Shown here piece after piece: positions 23,772 to 30,362 of a stretch of 30,362 nucleotides of DNA. Each line of letters starts with the position of its first letter. Position 1 is the first letter of the stretch. Source of the DNA: an uncultured Paracoccaceae bacterium (GTDB lineage Bacteria; Pseudomonadota; Alphaproteobacteria; Rhodobacterales; Rhodobacteraceae). Below the pieces are notes generated by a model that searched no databases, was not told the origin of the DNA, and was given only the letters and a program-made list of their open reading frames with translations. Location: contig CALESR010000137.1 in the NCBI GenBank assembly GCA_937907485.1, positions 1 through 30,362 of the forward strand, read 5' to 3'. The position numbers and the translations under genes are program-made.

Positions 23772-24224
23772 ATGATTGCGCATGGCGTTCCCGGGCTCGA
23801 CATTCGGCAGGAGTATGAGTTTGGCGCGCTGCCGTCCGCGGTGTTCGACGCGCTGACGCTGGGGCTTGACCAATGGTGGCCTGACCGGCTGCGGCAACTG
23901 CCCGGCGGACGGTTGAGCCTGCTGCCGGAACTGGGGGCCTTTCTGGCCGAAGAGGGCGCGGCAGGCAGTGGGGGGGTCTGGGGGCAGGTCGATCTGATCG
24001 AACCGGGCAGGCGGCTCTATCTGAACGGCTGGTTCGGGGTGCCCGGCGTGGTGATGGGCCGTGTGCATTTCGACGTCGAGGCGCGCGACACCGGCGCTGT
24101 GCTGACGTTGACCCATCGCGCCATCGGCCCCGTGCCCGAGGACCGCGTCGCCCGCCAACGTGCCCTATGGCGCGAGGTGCTGGGCACCGAGTTGCGCAAC
24201 CATCTGAGCGGGACGCCTGTGTGA
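23772..24224 (+). CDS. SRPBCC-domain protein (START/Bet v 1-like)
   Basis: This 150-residue protein has the helix-grip pattern of the SRPBCC superfamily: an N-terminal strand (DIRQEYEFGALPSAVFDALT), a VWGQVDLIEPGRRLYLNGWFG strand pair, a charged FDVEARDTGAVLTLTHRAIG strand, and a long C-terminal helix (ARQRALWREVLGTELRNHL). These proteins bind hydrophobic ligands or act as AHSA1-type domains, but the ligand is unknown. The ATG at 23772 (MIAHGVPGL), preceded by GAGGCAAACGG, is chosen over an in-frame ATG at 23715. Its stop overlaps the GTG start of the kinase-like gene, so the two form a unit. Confidence 0.75.
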   Translation: MIAHGVPGLDIRQEYEFGALPSAVFDALTLGLDQWWPDRLRQLPGGRLSLLPELGAFLAEEGAAGSGGVWGQVDLIEPGRRLYLNGWFGVPGVVMGRVHFDVEARDTGAVLTLTHRAIGPVPEDRVARQRALWREVLGTELRNHLSGTPV

Positions 24225-24835
24225 GTCTGGTCACCGATCTGGCCGCGCGGCTGCAGGCCCGCTGCGACACGGGTTCGCGCTGCCTTGTGGCGCTGGCCGG
24301 GCCGCCGGGGGCCGGGAAATCGACGCTGGCCGCCGAACTGGCCGCCGCGCTGGGCGCCGAGGCGGCGGTGGTGCCGATGGACGGCTATCACCTTGACAAC
24401 GCGCTGTTGCAGGCACGCGGCCATCTGGCCCGCAAAGGGGCGCCCTGGACCTTTGACACCGGCGGCCTTGCGCGGGATCTGCAGCGGCTGCGTGCCGATG
24501 ACGGGCCAGTGCTGGTGCCGGTCTTTGATCGCGACCTCGATCTCGCCCGTGCCGCTGCGCGCGAGATCCTGCCTGCCGCGCGAATCGTGCTGGTCGAGGG
24601 CAATTATCTGTTGCTCGACGATCCGCCCTGGTCGGCGCTGGCCGGAGTCTGGGACGTCGGTGTGCGGATCGAGGTGCCCGAACTGGTGCTGCGGGCGCGG
24701 CTGGTGGCGCGCTGGCTGCATCACGGCCTTGACCCCGCCAGCGCCGAGGCCCGCGCAGAAAGCAACGATTTGCCGAATGCGCGCATCGTGCAGGCGCGCT
24801 CGCGTCCGGCCGATTGGGTGGTGGCGGGCGGCTGA
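24221..24835 (+). CDS. P-loop kinase-like protein, FrcK/uridine-kinase-like
   Basis: This 204-residue protein has a P-loop NTPase fold of the uridine kinase/pantothenate kinase group: Walker A LAGPPGAGKST (residues 23-33), MDGYHLDNALL, the Walker-B-like VLVEGNYLLLDD and the C-terminal ARSRPADWVV. The match to FrcK, encoded with the frcBCA fructose transporter in rhizobia, is suggested both by sequence and by its position at the fructose locus. FrcK itself has no firmly established reaction. The GTG at 24221 overlaps the SRPBCC stop as GTGA. It ends 8 nt from the convergent frcR-like gene. A nucleoside kinase or other sugar-related kinase is possible. Confidence 0.75.
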   Translation: MSLVTDLAARLQARCDTGSRCLVALAGPPGAGKSTLAAELAAALGAEAAVVPMDGYHLDNALLQARGHLARKGAPWTFDTGGLARDLQRLRADDGPVLVPVFDRDLDLARAAAREILPAARIVLVEGNYLLLDDPPWSALAGVWDVGVRIEVPELVLRARLVARWLHHGLDPASAEARAESNDLPNARIVQARSRPADWVVAGG

Positions 24836-24843
24836 GACGGGGC

Positions 24844-26064
24844 TCAGGCCAGCGCGCGGCTGGCCCCCTCGATCAGAAAGCGGTCGGTGAGCGGCAGGGC
24901 CGCCGCGCCGAGAGCGCGGGCATCGGCGCCAATCGTGCCCTCGATCATCATCAGCGGTCCCAGCCCGGCCAGATTCTGCCGCGCCAGCACCGCCGAGGCC
25001 GCCGCGACGATGCGCCTGCGCACCCCCGACGGCATCCAGCCGTCGATCACCATCGCCTGAAAATCGACCACCGACATTGCCGCCACGGCCGCCTGCGCCA
25101 GCCCCTCGGCGACGCCTTCGATCCAGCGCGCGAGCAGGGCTTCGGGCACCGGCCAGTGATCGGGCGAGGCCCAGATCCGGTCGGGTTCGACGCCCTCGGC
25201 AATCAGGCTGCGTTCGAGCACGGCAATCGAGGCGAGGTCGATCAACTGCACCACCTGCCCCGAGGGCGCCCGCACCGGCATCGACCCCAGCGCCCCGGCA
25301 TTGCCGCTGCGCCCCGGCCAGAGACTGCCGTTCAGCACCACCCCGCCGCCGACAAAGAACCCAAGGTAAACATGCAGGAAATCCTGCGGCAGCGGCACGG
25401 TGCCAAAGACCAGTTCGGCGCCGCAGGCCGCGGTGGCGTCATTCTCCAGAAACACCGCGAACGGGTGCCGCGCTGCCAGTTCGCCGCGCAGGTCGCGCCC
25501 GCGCCACAGGTCCATCGCGTCCTGCGGTGCCCCCAGCGTATCGGCCCAGTCCCAGAGCTGGAACGGCGTCGCCACCCCCAGCCCGGCCACCCGCGCGCGC
25601 AGCGGCGGCGGCAGCTGTTCCAGCAGCTCGCCGATCGCCAGATCGCAAAAGGTCAGCGCCGCATCCGGGGTCGGCCAGTCATGCCGCCGCACCCGGCGCC
25701 CGCGCAACCGGCCATGGAAATCGACCAGCACCATCTCGGACGAGCGCCGCCCGATCTTGAGCCCCAGAAAGAACGCGCCATCCGCCGCCAGTGACATCGG
25801 GACCGAGGGCTGGCCGACCTTGCCCCGCACCGGCTCGCCGCGTTCGAGCAGCCCTTCGTGTTCCAGCGCGCGCATGATGACCGAGACCGTCTGCGCCGAC
25901 AGCCCGGTCTGACGGGCGATCTCGGCCTTGGCCAGCGCCTTCTGATTGCGCACCAGCGACAGGACCAGCCGCTCGTTCCAGTCGCGCATGCCGGTCTGGT
26001 TGGTGCCGCGCAGCGCCGCACCGGGCTGGCGGTCTTCGAGACTGGCGGGAACGACGTGACGCAT
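24844..26064 (-). CDS. frcR: ROK family transcriptional regulator of the fructose operon
   Basis: This 406-residue protein combines an N-terminal winged helix (ALAKAEIARQTGLSAQTVSVIMRALEHEGLL, about residues 43-73) with a ROK sugar-kinase-like domain (FLGLKIGRRSSEMVLVDFHG; VFLENDATAACGAELVFG). The ROK signature GFFVGGGVVLNGSLWPGRSGNAGALG is clear. The cysteine-rich zinc motif seen in many ROK proteins is absent, as in other FrcR-type regulators. It is divergent from frcB, with an extended palindrome at 26108-26143 between the two genes. Repression released by fructose or fructose phosphate is the expected mode; this is inference. The C-terminal half has not retained an obvious kinase function. 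Confidence 0.87.
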   Translation of the reverse strand: MRHVVPASLEDRQPGAALRGTNQTGMRDWNERLVLSLVRNQKALAKAEIARQTGLSAQTVSVIMRALEHEGLLERGEPVRGKVGQPSVPMSLAADGAFFLGLKIGRRSSEMVLVDFHGRLRGRRVRRHDWPTPDAALTFCDLAIGELLEQLPPPLRARVAGLGVATPFQLWDWADTLGAPQDAMDLWRGRDLRGELAARHPFAVFLENDATAACGAELVFGTVPLPQDFLHVYLGFFVGGGVVLNGSLWPGRSGNAGALGSMPVRAPSGQVVQLIDLASIAVLERSLIAEGVEPDRIWASPDHWPVPEALLARWIEGVAEGLAQAAVAAMSVVDFQAMVIDGWMPSGVRRRIVAAASAVLARQNLAGLGPLMMIEGTIGADARALGAAALPLTDRFLIEGASRALA

Positions 26065-26107
26065 CCGGGGATCCTCCTGCGCGCAGAATGCGGAGGGGGG
26101 CTGGTCC

Positions 26108-26143
26108 TGTCAATAATAAACCAAAGTGATTTATTTATTGACA
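26108..26143. promoter_or_regulatory. Operator palindrome between frcR and frcB
   Basis: TGTCAATAA (26108-26116) and TTATTGACA (26135-26143) are perfect complements 18 nt apart. The inner bases nearly continue the dyad (TAAA ... TTTATT). The outer ends contain TTGACA on each strand: 26138-26143 as the -35 for frcB, and TGTCAA at 26108-26113 as the -35 for frcR. Binding by the ROK protein here would control both genes. The -10 boxes on both sides are weak. Confidence 0.7.
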
Positions 26144-26245
26144 GCCCACCCCGATTCGGCGTTTTCTGCGTTCAGCCGAGGGAGGGACTGAGGCCGCCAA
26201 CGCGTTTCGACGCTCCGGCTCGGCATATTCTGGGGAGAGAGACCA

Positions 26246-27274
26246 ATGACCACCCGTTCGTTGAAGACCGCGCTGCTGGGCGCAGCTGCTGCCGGCGCCC
26301 TGCTGGCCTCGCCGGCCGCGGCGCAAGAGATCGGCGCCTGCCTGATCACCAAGACCGACACCAACCCCTTCTTCGTCAAGATGCGCGAAGGCGCCGCCGC
26401 GGCGGCTGCGGAACTGGGGATCAACCTGCAGACCTTTGCCGGGCGTATCGATGGCGACGTCGAAAGCCAGATCGCCGCAGTGGAAACCTGCATCGCCTCG
26501 GGTGCCCGCGGCATCCTGATCACGCCCTCGGACAGCCGCGCGCTGACCCCGGTCATCACCCAGGCCCGTGAAGCCGGGCTGCTGGTGATCGCGCTCGACA
26601 CGCCGTTCGAGCCCGCCGATGTCGCCGACGCGACCTTTGCCACCGACAACTTCACTGCCGGTGTGCTGATCGGCCAATGGGCCGCAGCGCGTATGGGCGC
26701 CGAGGCGGCCAATGCCCGGATCGCCACGCTCGACCTGAACCCATCGGAAATCTCGGTCGATTACCTGCGCAACCAGGGCTTTCTGCAGGGCTTTGGCATC
26801 GACATCCTGAACCCGACCGACATCGGCGACGAAACCGACCCGCGCATCGTCGGCAACGACGTGACCAATGGCAACGAGGCCGGCGGTCGCACCGCGATGG
26901 AGAACCTGCTGCAGGTCGATCCGATGATCAATCTGGTCTATACGATCAACGAACCCGCCGCCGCCGGCGCCTATGAGGCGCTGCGCTCGATCGGTCGCGA
27001 GAACGACGTGCTGATCGTTTCGGTCGATGGCGGCTGCCCCGGCGTCGCGAACGTCCGCGACGGCGTGATCGGCGCCACCTCGATGCAGTTCCCGCTGCTG
27101 ATGGCCTCGATGGGGATCCAGGCGATTGCCGATTTCGCCGCCACCGGCGCGCGGCCCTCGAATACCGAAGGTCTCGACTTCTTCAACACCGGTGTCGAGC
27201 TGATCACCGACGCGCCGGTCGAGGGCATCCCCTCGCTGACCTCGGCCGAGGGCCTGGGTCGCTGCTGGGGCTGA
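26246..27274 (+). CDS. frcB: Fructose ABC transporter, substrate-binding protein
   Basis: This 342-residue periplasmic protein has a signal peptide (residues 1-26, ending SPAAAQ, with mature protein from about EIGACLITK). It belongs to the sugar-binding, type 1 periplasmic fold (RbsB/FrcB). The opening LITKTDTNPFFVKMREGAAAAA and GILITPSDSRALTPVITQAREAGLLVIALDTP match FrcB. The -35/operator lies upstream, and GGGAGAGAGACC precedes the ATG. A multi-hairpin element separates it from frcC, which may favour high binding-protein synthesis. Ribose or mannose is a possible alternative ligand, but the linked ROK regulator and PfkB kinase point to fructose. Confidence 0.9.
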   Translation: MTTRSLKTALLGAAAAGALLASPAAAQEIGACLITKTDTNPFFVKMREGAAAAAAELGINLQTFAGRIDGDVESQIAAVETCIASGARGILITPSDSRALTPVITQAREAGLLVIALDTPFEPADVADATFATDNFTAGVLIGQWAAARMGAEAANARIATLDLNPSEISVDYLRNQGFLQGFGIDILNPTDIGDETDPRIVGNDVTNGNEAGGRTAMENLLQVDPMINLVYTINEPAAAGAYEALRSIGRENDVLIVSVDGGCPGVANVRDGVIGATSMQFPLLMASMGIQAIADFAATGARPSNTEGLDFFNTGVELITDAPVEGIPSLTSAEGLGRCWG

Positions 27275-27302
27275 TCCTGACGCCGCCTGACCACGCCAAC
27301 CG

Positions 27303-27462
27303 CCGGGAGGGGTTTTCCACCCCTCCCGGACCCTCCCCGGAGGATATTTGCAGAGCAAAGACAGGGGCGGCGCTGAGGGGCCGTCAAAGCCTTTCTTTGC
27401 TCTTGAAATATCCTCAGGGGGGTGAATTCGCGCAGCGAAGAGGGGGGCGCGAGCGCCCCCCT
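27303..27462 (+). repeat. Multi-hairpin intergenic element, full copy B (frcB-frcC gap)
   Basis: A 5' hairpin has an 11-bp stem (27303-27313 with 27319-27329, loop TTTCC). The main stem follows (arms 27335-27363 and 27392-27420, 25 of 29 complementary), then TTCGC-GCA-GCGAA (27427-27439) and GGGGGGCGC-GA-GCGCCCCCC (27442-27461). It has the same order and spacing as the element at 4215-4378. The element starts 29 nt after frcB and ends 69 nt before frcC, within an operon. It may act as a partial terminator or mRNA-stability structure between the two genes. Confidence 0.85.
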
Positions 27463-27530
27463 GGCCTGCCACCCAGCGCAACATCCGGGAATGCCTTGAC
27501 AGGGGCGTACCCGATCAGCGGAATGGTTCG

Positions 27531-28607
27531 ATGACACACGACAACCCACCGACACCGGGCGGCCACGAGGCCGCACTGGGCGGGGCCGACAGGTCCCTCG
27601 CCCGTTTCGAGGCACCAAGGCGCAGCCCGCTGGGCCATCTGCAGCATTTCCTGCATTCCAACCCGACGATGGTGCCGGTGATCGTGCTGCTGGCCAGCAT
27701 TGTCGTGTTTGGGGCGCTGACCAACGGGATGCTGTTCACGCCGTTCAACCTGTCCTTGATTCTGCAGCAGGTGTCGATTGTCGGCATGCTGGCCGCAGCG
27801 CAGTCGCTGATCATCCTGACGGCAGGGATCGACCTGTCGGTGGCGGCGATCATGGCGCTGATGGCGGTGATCTCTGGCAAGCTGGCGGTCGAGTTCGGCG
27901 TGCCGGCGCCACTGGCGCTGCTGGTGGCCTTTGTCGGTGGCACGCTGGCGGGGGTGATGAATGGTGTCTTGGTGACGCGGCTCCGGTTGCCGCCCTTCAT
28001 CGTCACGCTGGGCACCTGGAACATCTTTTATTCGCTGACCCTGTATCTGTCGGGTGCGCAGTCGATCCGCAGTCAGGATATCGACGCGCAGGCGCCCTTG
28101 CTCAAGATTTTTGGCGTCGGCTTCGACGTCTTTGGCACGAGGGTCACCTATGGCTCGGTGCTGATGGTGGCGCTGTTTCTCGTGCTGTGGTTCATGCTGA
28201 ACAAGACAGCGTGGGGTCGCCATGTCTATGCCATCGGCGACGACAAGGACTCGGCCGAGTTGTCGGGCATCCGCACAGACCGCATGCTGGTGTCGGTCTA
28301 TGCGCTCGCCGGGCTGGTCTGTGCCTTGACCGCCTGGGCCTCGATCGGGCGCGTAGGCTCGGTGTCGCCGACATCGTTCTACGAAGCCAACCTGCATGCG
28401 ATCACCGCAGTGGTGGTCGGCGGCATCAGCCTGTTCGGCGGGCGGGGCAGCATTCTGGGCGCGCTCTTCGGGGCGCTGATCGTGGGTGTGTTCAATTCGG
28501 GCCTGCGTCTGGTGCAGGTCGATGTGCTCTGGCAGGTGTTTGCTATCGGCTGGCTTGTCATCATTGCGGTCGCCATCGACCAGTGGATCAGAAAGGTGTC
28601 GGCATGA
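27531..28607 (+). CDS. frcC: Fructose ABC transporter, permease
   Basis: This 358-residue inner-membrane protein has about 8-10 helices from residue 45 on. It belongs to the RbsC/FrcC family: SLIILTAGIDLSVAAIMAL, VTRLRLPPFIVTLGTWNIFY, and GGISLFGGRGSILGALFGALIVGVF are family blocks. The N-terminal 40 residues are polar and extend the usual start. The ATG at 27531 follows GGTTCG with only a weak ribosome-binding site. TTGACA at 27496-27501, with no convincing -10, may mark a secondary promoter. Its stop overlaps the frcA start as ATGA (28604-28607). With FrcB and FrcA it forms the importer. Confidence 0.93.
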   Translation: MTHDNPPTPGGHEAALGGADRSLARFEAPRRSPLGHLQHFLHSNPTMVPVIVLLASIVVFGALTNGMLFTPFNLSLILQQVSIVGMLAAAQSLIILTAGIDLSVAAIMALMAVISGKLAVEFGVPAPLALLVAFVGGTLAGVMNGVLVTRLRLPPFIVTLGTWNIFYSLTLYLSGAQSIRSQDIDAQAPLLKIFGVGFDVFGTRVTYGSVLMVALFLVLWFMLNKTAWGRHVYAIGDDKDSAELSGIRTDRMLVSVYALAGLVCALTAWASIGRVGSVSPTSFYEANLHAITAVVVGGISLFGGRGSILGALFGALIVGVFNSGLRLVQVDVLWQVFAIGWLVIIAVAIDQWIRKVSA

Positions 28608-29377
28608 GCCCCTCTCCCATCCTGACCGCACGCGGGCTGGTCAAGCGGTATGGCCGGGTCACGGCGCTAGACGCGTGCGATTTCGATCTCTATCCGGGCG
28701 AGATCCTGGCGGTGATCGGCGACAACGGCGCCGGAAAATCCAGCCTCATCAAGGCGCTGTCCGGGGCGATCACCGTAGACGAAGGCCGGATCGAACTGGA
28801 GGGCCAGCAGGTCGCGTTTACGTCGCCCTTACAGGCGCGCGATGCCGGGATCGAGACGGTCTATCAGTCATTGGCGCTGTCGCCCGCGCTGTCGATTGTC
28901 GAGAACATGTTCATGGGCCGTGAAATCCGGCGCAAGGGGCTGGCAGGATCGGTGCTGCGCATGCTGGACACCGGGGCCATGCGGGGTTTCGCGCGCGAAA
29001 AACTGACCGAATTGGGGCTGATGACGATCCAGAACATCGATCAGCCGGTCGAGACCCTCTCGGGCGGTCAACGGCAGGGCGTGGCAGTGGCGCGGGCGGC
29101 GGCCTTTGGCTCGAAGGTGGTGATCCTCGACGAGCCGACAGCGGCGCTGGGCGTCAAGGAAAGCCGCAAGGTGCTGGAGCTGATCCAGGACGTCCGGGCG
29201 CGCGGTGTGCCGATCATCCTGATTTCGCACAACATGCCGCATGTCTTCGAAGTGGCCGACCGCATCCATGTCCACCGGCTGGGCAAGCGGCTGTGCGTCA
29301 TCAATCCGCGCGAGCACACGATGTCCGATGCGGTGGCTTACATGACCGGGGCAAAGACCCCGGCAGATGCAGCGTGA
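28604..29377 (+). CDS. frcA: Fructose ABC transporter, ATP-binding protein
   Basis: This 257-residue protein is a single ABC ATPase domain. Walker A is GDNGAGKSS at residues 39-47, the signature is ETLSGGQRQGVAVARAA, Walker B is VVILDEPTAAL, and the switch His is in ILISHNMPHV. Unlike RbsA-type ATPases, which are duplicated, it has one domain, as in FrcA, so two copies per transporter are expected. The ATG at 28604 overlaps the frcC stop. The fructokinase ATG lies 7 nt after its stop. Confidence 0.93.
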   Translation: MSPSPILTARGLVKRYGRVTALDACDFDLYPGEILAVIGDNGAGKSSLIKALSGAITVDEGRIELEGQQVAFTSPLQARDAGIETVYQSLALSPALSIVENMFMGREIRRKGLAGSVLRMLDTGAMRGFAREKLTELGLMTIQNIDQPVETLSGGQRQGVAVARAAAFGSKVVILDEPTAALGVKESRKVLELIQDVRARGVPIILISHNMPHVFEVADRIHVHRLGKRLCVINPREHTMSDAVAYMTGAKTPADAA

Positions 29378-29384
29378 GGGCACG

Positions 29385-30290
29385 ATGATCCTGTGTTGTG
29401 GAGAAGCGCTGATCGACATGCTGCCGGTGCCGGGCAGTGGGGCCTTTGCGCCCCATGCGGGCGGGGCGGTGTTCAACACCGCCATCGCGCTGGGCAGATT
29501 GGGTGCGCGGACCGGGTTTTTCTCGGGACTGAGCGCCGATTTCTTTGGCGATCTGTTGCGCGACTCGCTGGCGGCGGCGCGGGTGGATGACAGTCTCTGC
29601 GTCACCGCCGACCGGCCCTGCACGCTGGCCTTCGTGCAACTGCTCGAGGGTCAGGCGCGGTATGCCTTTTATGACGAAGGCACGGCCGGGCGCATGCTGG
29701 GCGCGGACGACCTGCCGCAGGTCGAGGCCGAGGCGCTGTTCTTTGGCGGCATCTCGCTGGTGGGCGAGCCCTGCGGCAGCGCCTATGAGGCGCTGATGCA
29801 GCGCGAGGCGGGGCGCCGGGTGACGATGATCGACCCGAACATCCGCCCCGGATTCGTGCGCGACGAGACGGCGTATCGCGCCCGGCTGGCGCGGATGCTG
29901 GGCATGGCGGATATCGTCAAACTGTCGGTCGAGGATCTGGACTGGCTGGCGCCGGGTGGGCGCGAGGATTTTGTGCAGGGGCTGCTGGCGGGGGGCACGG
30001 CGCTGGTGCTGGTGACCGATGGCGCCAGGGGCGCGACGGCGACCACTGCCCGCCTGCGGTTGAGCGAACCGGCGCGGCGGGTGGCGGTGGTCGATACGGT
30101 CGGGGCGGGTGATACCTTCAACGCAGGCGTTCTGGCTAGCCTGCAGGCGGCGGGGCTGCTGACCCGGACGGCGCTGGCGACGATCGAGGAAGCGCCGCTG
30201 CGCGCCGCACTGGCGCTGGGCGCCGCGGCGGCGGCAGTGACCGTCGGACGGGCCGGAGCCAATCCGCCCTGGCCGAGCGAACTGGCCTGA
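29385..30290 (+). CDS. Fructokinase, PfkB/ribokinase family
   Basis: This 301-residue sugar kinase phosphorylates incoming fructose, by its place at the end of the frcBCA operon. PfkB motifs are visible: GGAVFNTAIALGRLGARTGFFSGLSADFFGDLL in the N-terminal substrate-binding part, DPNIRPGF, and the ATP/anion-hole motif VVDTVGAGDTFNAGVL with the catalytic Asp in GAGD. The sequence cannot separate fructose 6-phosphate formation from 1-phosphate formation. The ATG at 29385 (MILCCGEALID) is chosen over an ATG 18 nt upstream because the family starts there and GAGGG precedes it. GC is high and codon use matches its neighbours. Confidence 0.9.
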   Translation: MILCCGEALIDMLPVPGSGAFAPHAGGAVFNTAIALGRLGARTGFFSGLSADFFGDLLRDSLAAARVDDSLCVTADRPCTLAFVQLLEGQARYAFYDEGTAGRMLGADDLPQVEAEALFFGGISLVGEPCGSAYEALMQREAGRRVTMIDPNIRPGFVRDETAYRARLARMLGMADIVKLSVEDLDWLAPGGREDFVQGLLAGGTALVLVTDGARGATATTARLRLSEPARRVAVVDTVGAGDTFNAGVLASLQAAGLLTRTALATIEEAPLRAALALGAAAAAVTVGRAGANPPWPSELA

Positions 30291-30316
30291 AACGGGAGAG
30301 AGGTTTCACCCGCGTT

Positions 30317-30332
30317 GCCCGCTGCCGCGGGC
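30317..30332 (+). terminator. Weak GC hairpin after the fructokinase gene
   Basis: GCCCGC (30317-30322) pairs with GCGGGC (30327-30332) around TGCC, 26 nt after the stop. There is no T-run. The window ends in GAAAGGGGGGCG, which may be the start of another GC hairpin. Confidence 0.3.
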
Positions 30333-30362
30333 GCCTTGGGCGACCCACAAGAAAGGGGGGCG

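Overview
The window is a GC-rich, densely coded chromosomal segment of an alphaproteobacterium. Rhodobacterales (the Paracoccus/Rhodobacter/roseobacter group) is the best guess. This rests on the radA-cvpA pair, a DddP-type DMSP lyase, citramalate synthase CimA, a DUF5368-like protein beside a sulfide:quinone oxidoreductase, and a fructose Frc ABC system with a ROK regulator. The species cannot be named from the sequence alone. No phage, insertion sequence, rRNA, tRNA or CRISPR array was found.

Layout: 1-4.2 kb holds the 3' nine-tenths of glnA with its terminator, two unrecognised genes, and dddP (DMSP to DMS plus acrylate). 4.2-8.0 kb starts with a multi-hairpin intergenic element, followed by radA, cvpA, a truncated aldehyde-dehydrogenase-like gene and convergent ppk2. 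8.0-13.0 kb carries a TfoX C-terminal-domain gene, ndk, a Bcr/CflA-type exporter, an ABC-F ATPase and marC. 13-16 kb carries a membrane-anchored retropepsin-like protease, an NsrR-type Rrf2 regulator, and a Tat-exported sulfide:quinone-oxidoreductase-like flavoprotein with a DUF5368-like membrane protein. 16-21.2 kb carries a DMT exporter, cysS, cimA and a coupled methyltransferase. 21.2-24.8 kb carries a 4-TM protein/XRE regulator pair followed by an alpha/beta hydrolase, an NDUFAF6-like squalene/phytoene synthase homologue, a SRPBCC protein and a P-loop sugar-kinase-like gene. 24.8-30.3 kb is the fructose locus: a ROK regulator divergent from frcB-frcC-frcA and a PfkB fructokinase.

The genes are ordinary for the group; the intergenic DNA is more interesting. 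(1) A dispersed three-hairpin element has two full copies, at about 4.2 kb and 27.3 kb, and two partial copies, at about 8.5 kb and 18.8 kb. The full copies differ by paired changes in several stems, so base pairing appears to be conserved. One full copy lies between frcB and frcC, where it could set the ratio of binding protein to permease. (2) The nsrR-sqr intergenic region stacks an FNR/NnrR-type box, three 16-bp tandem repeats and an ATTC-N8-GAAT palindrome of the SqrR/BigR type. This suggests joint oxygen/NO and sulfide control. (3) The XRE/4-TM module has two GTAAC-N6-GTTAC palindromes exactly 32 bp apart, bracketing a clear promoter. (4) A TGTCAG(A/G)CATTATA motif recurs near 7.9-8.0 kb and at 12.2 kb. 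All functions are inferred from reading the sequence; no database search was possible.
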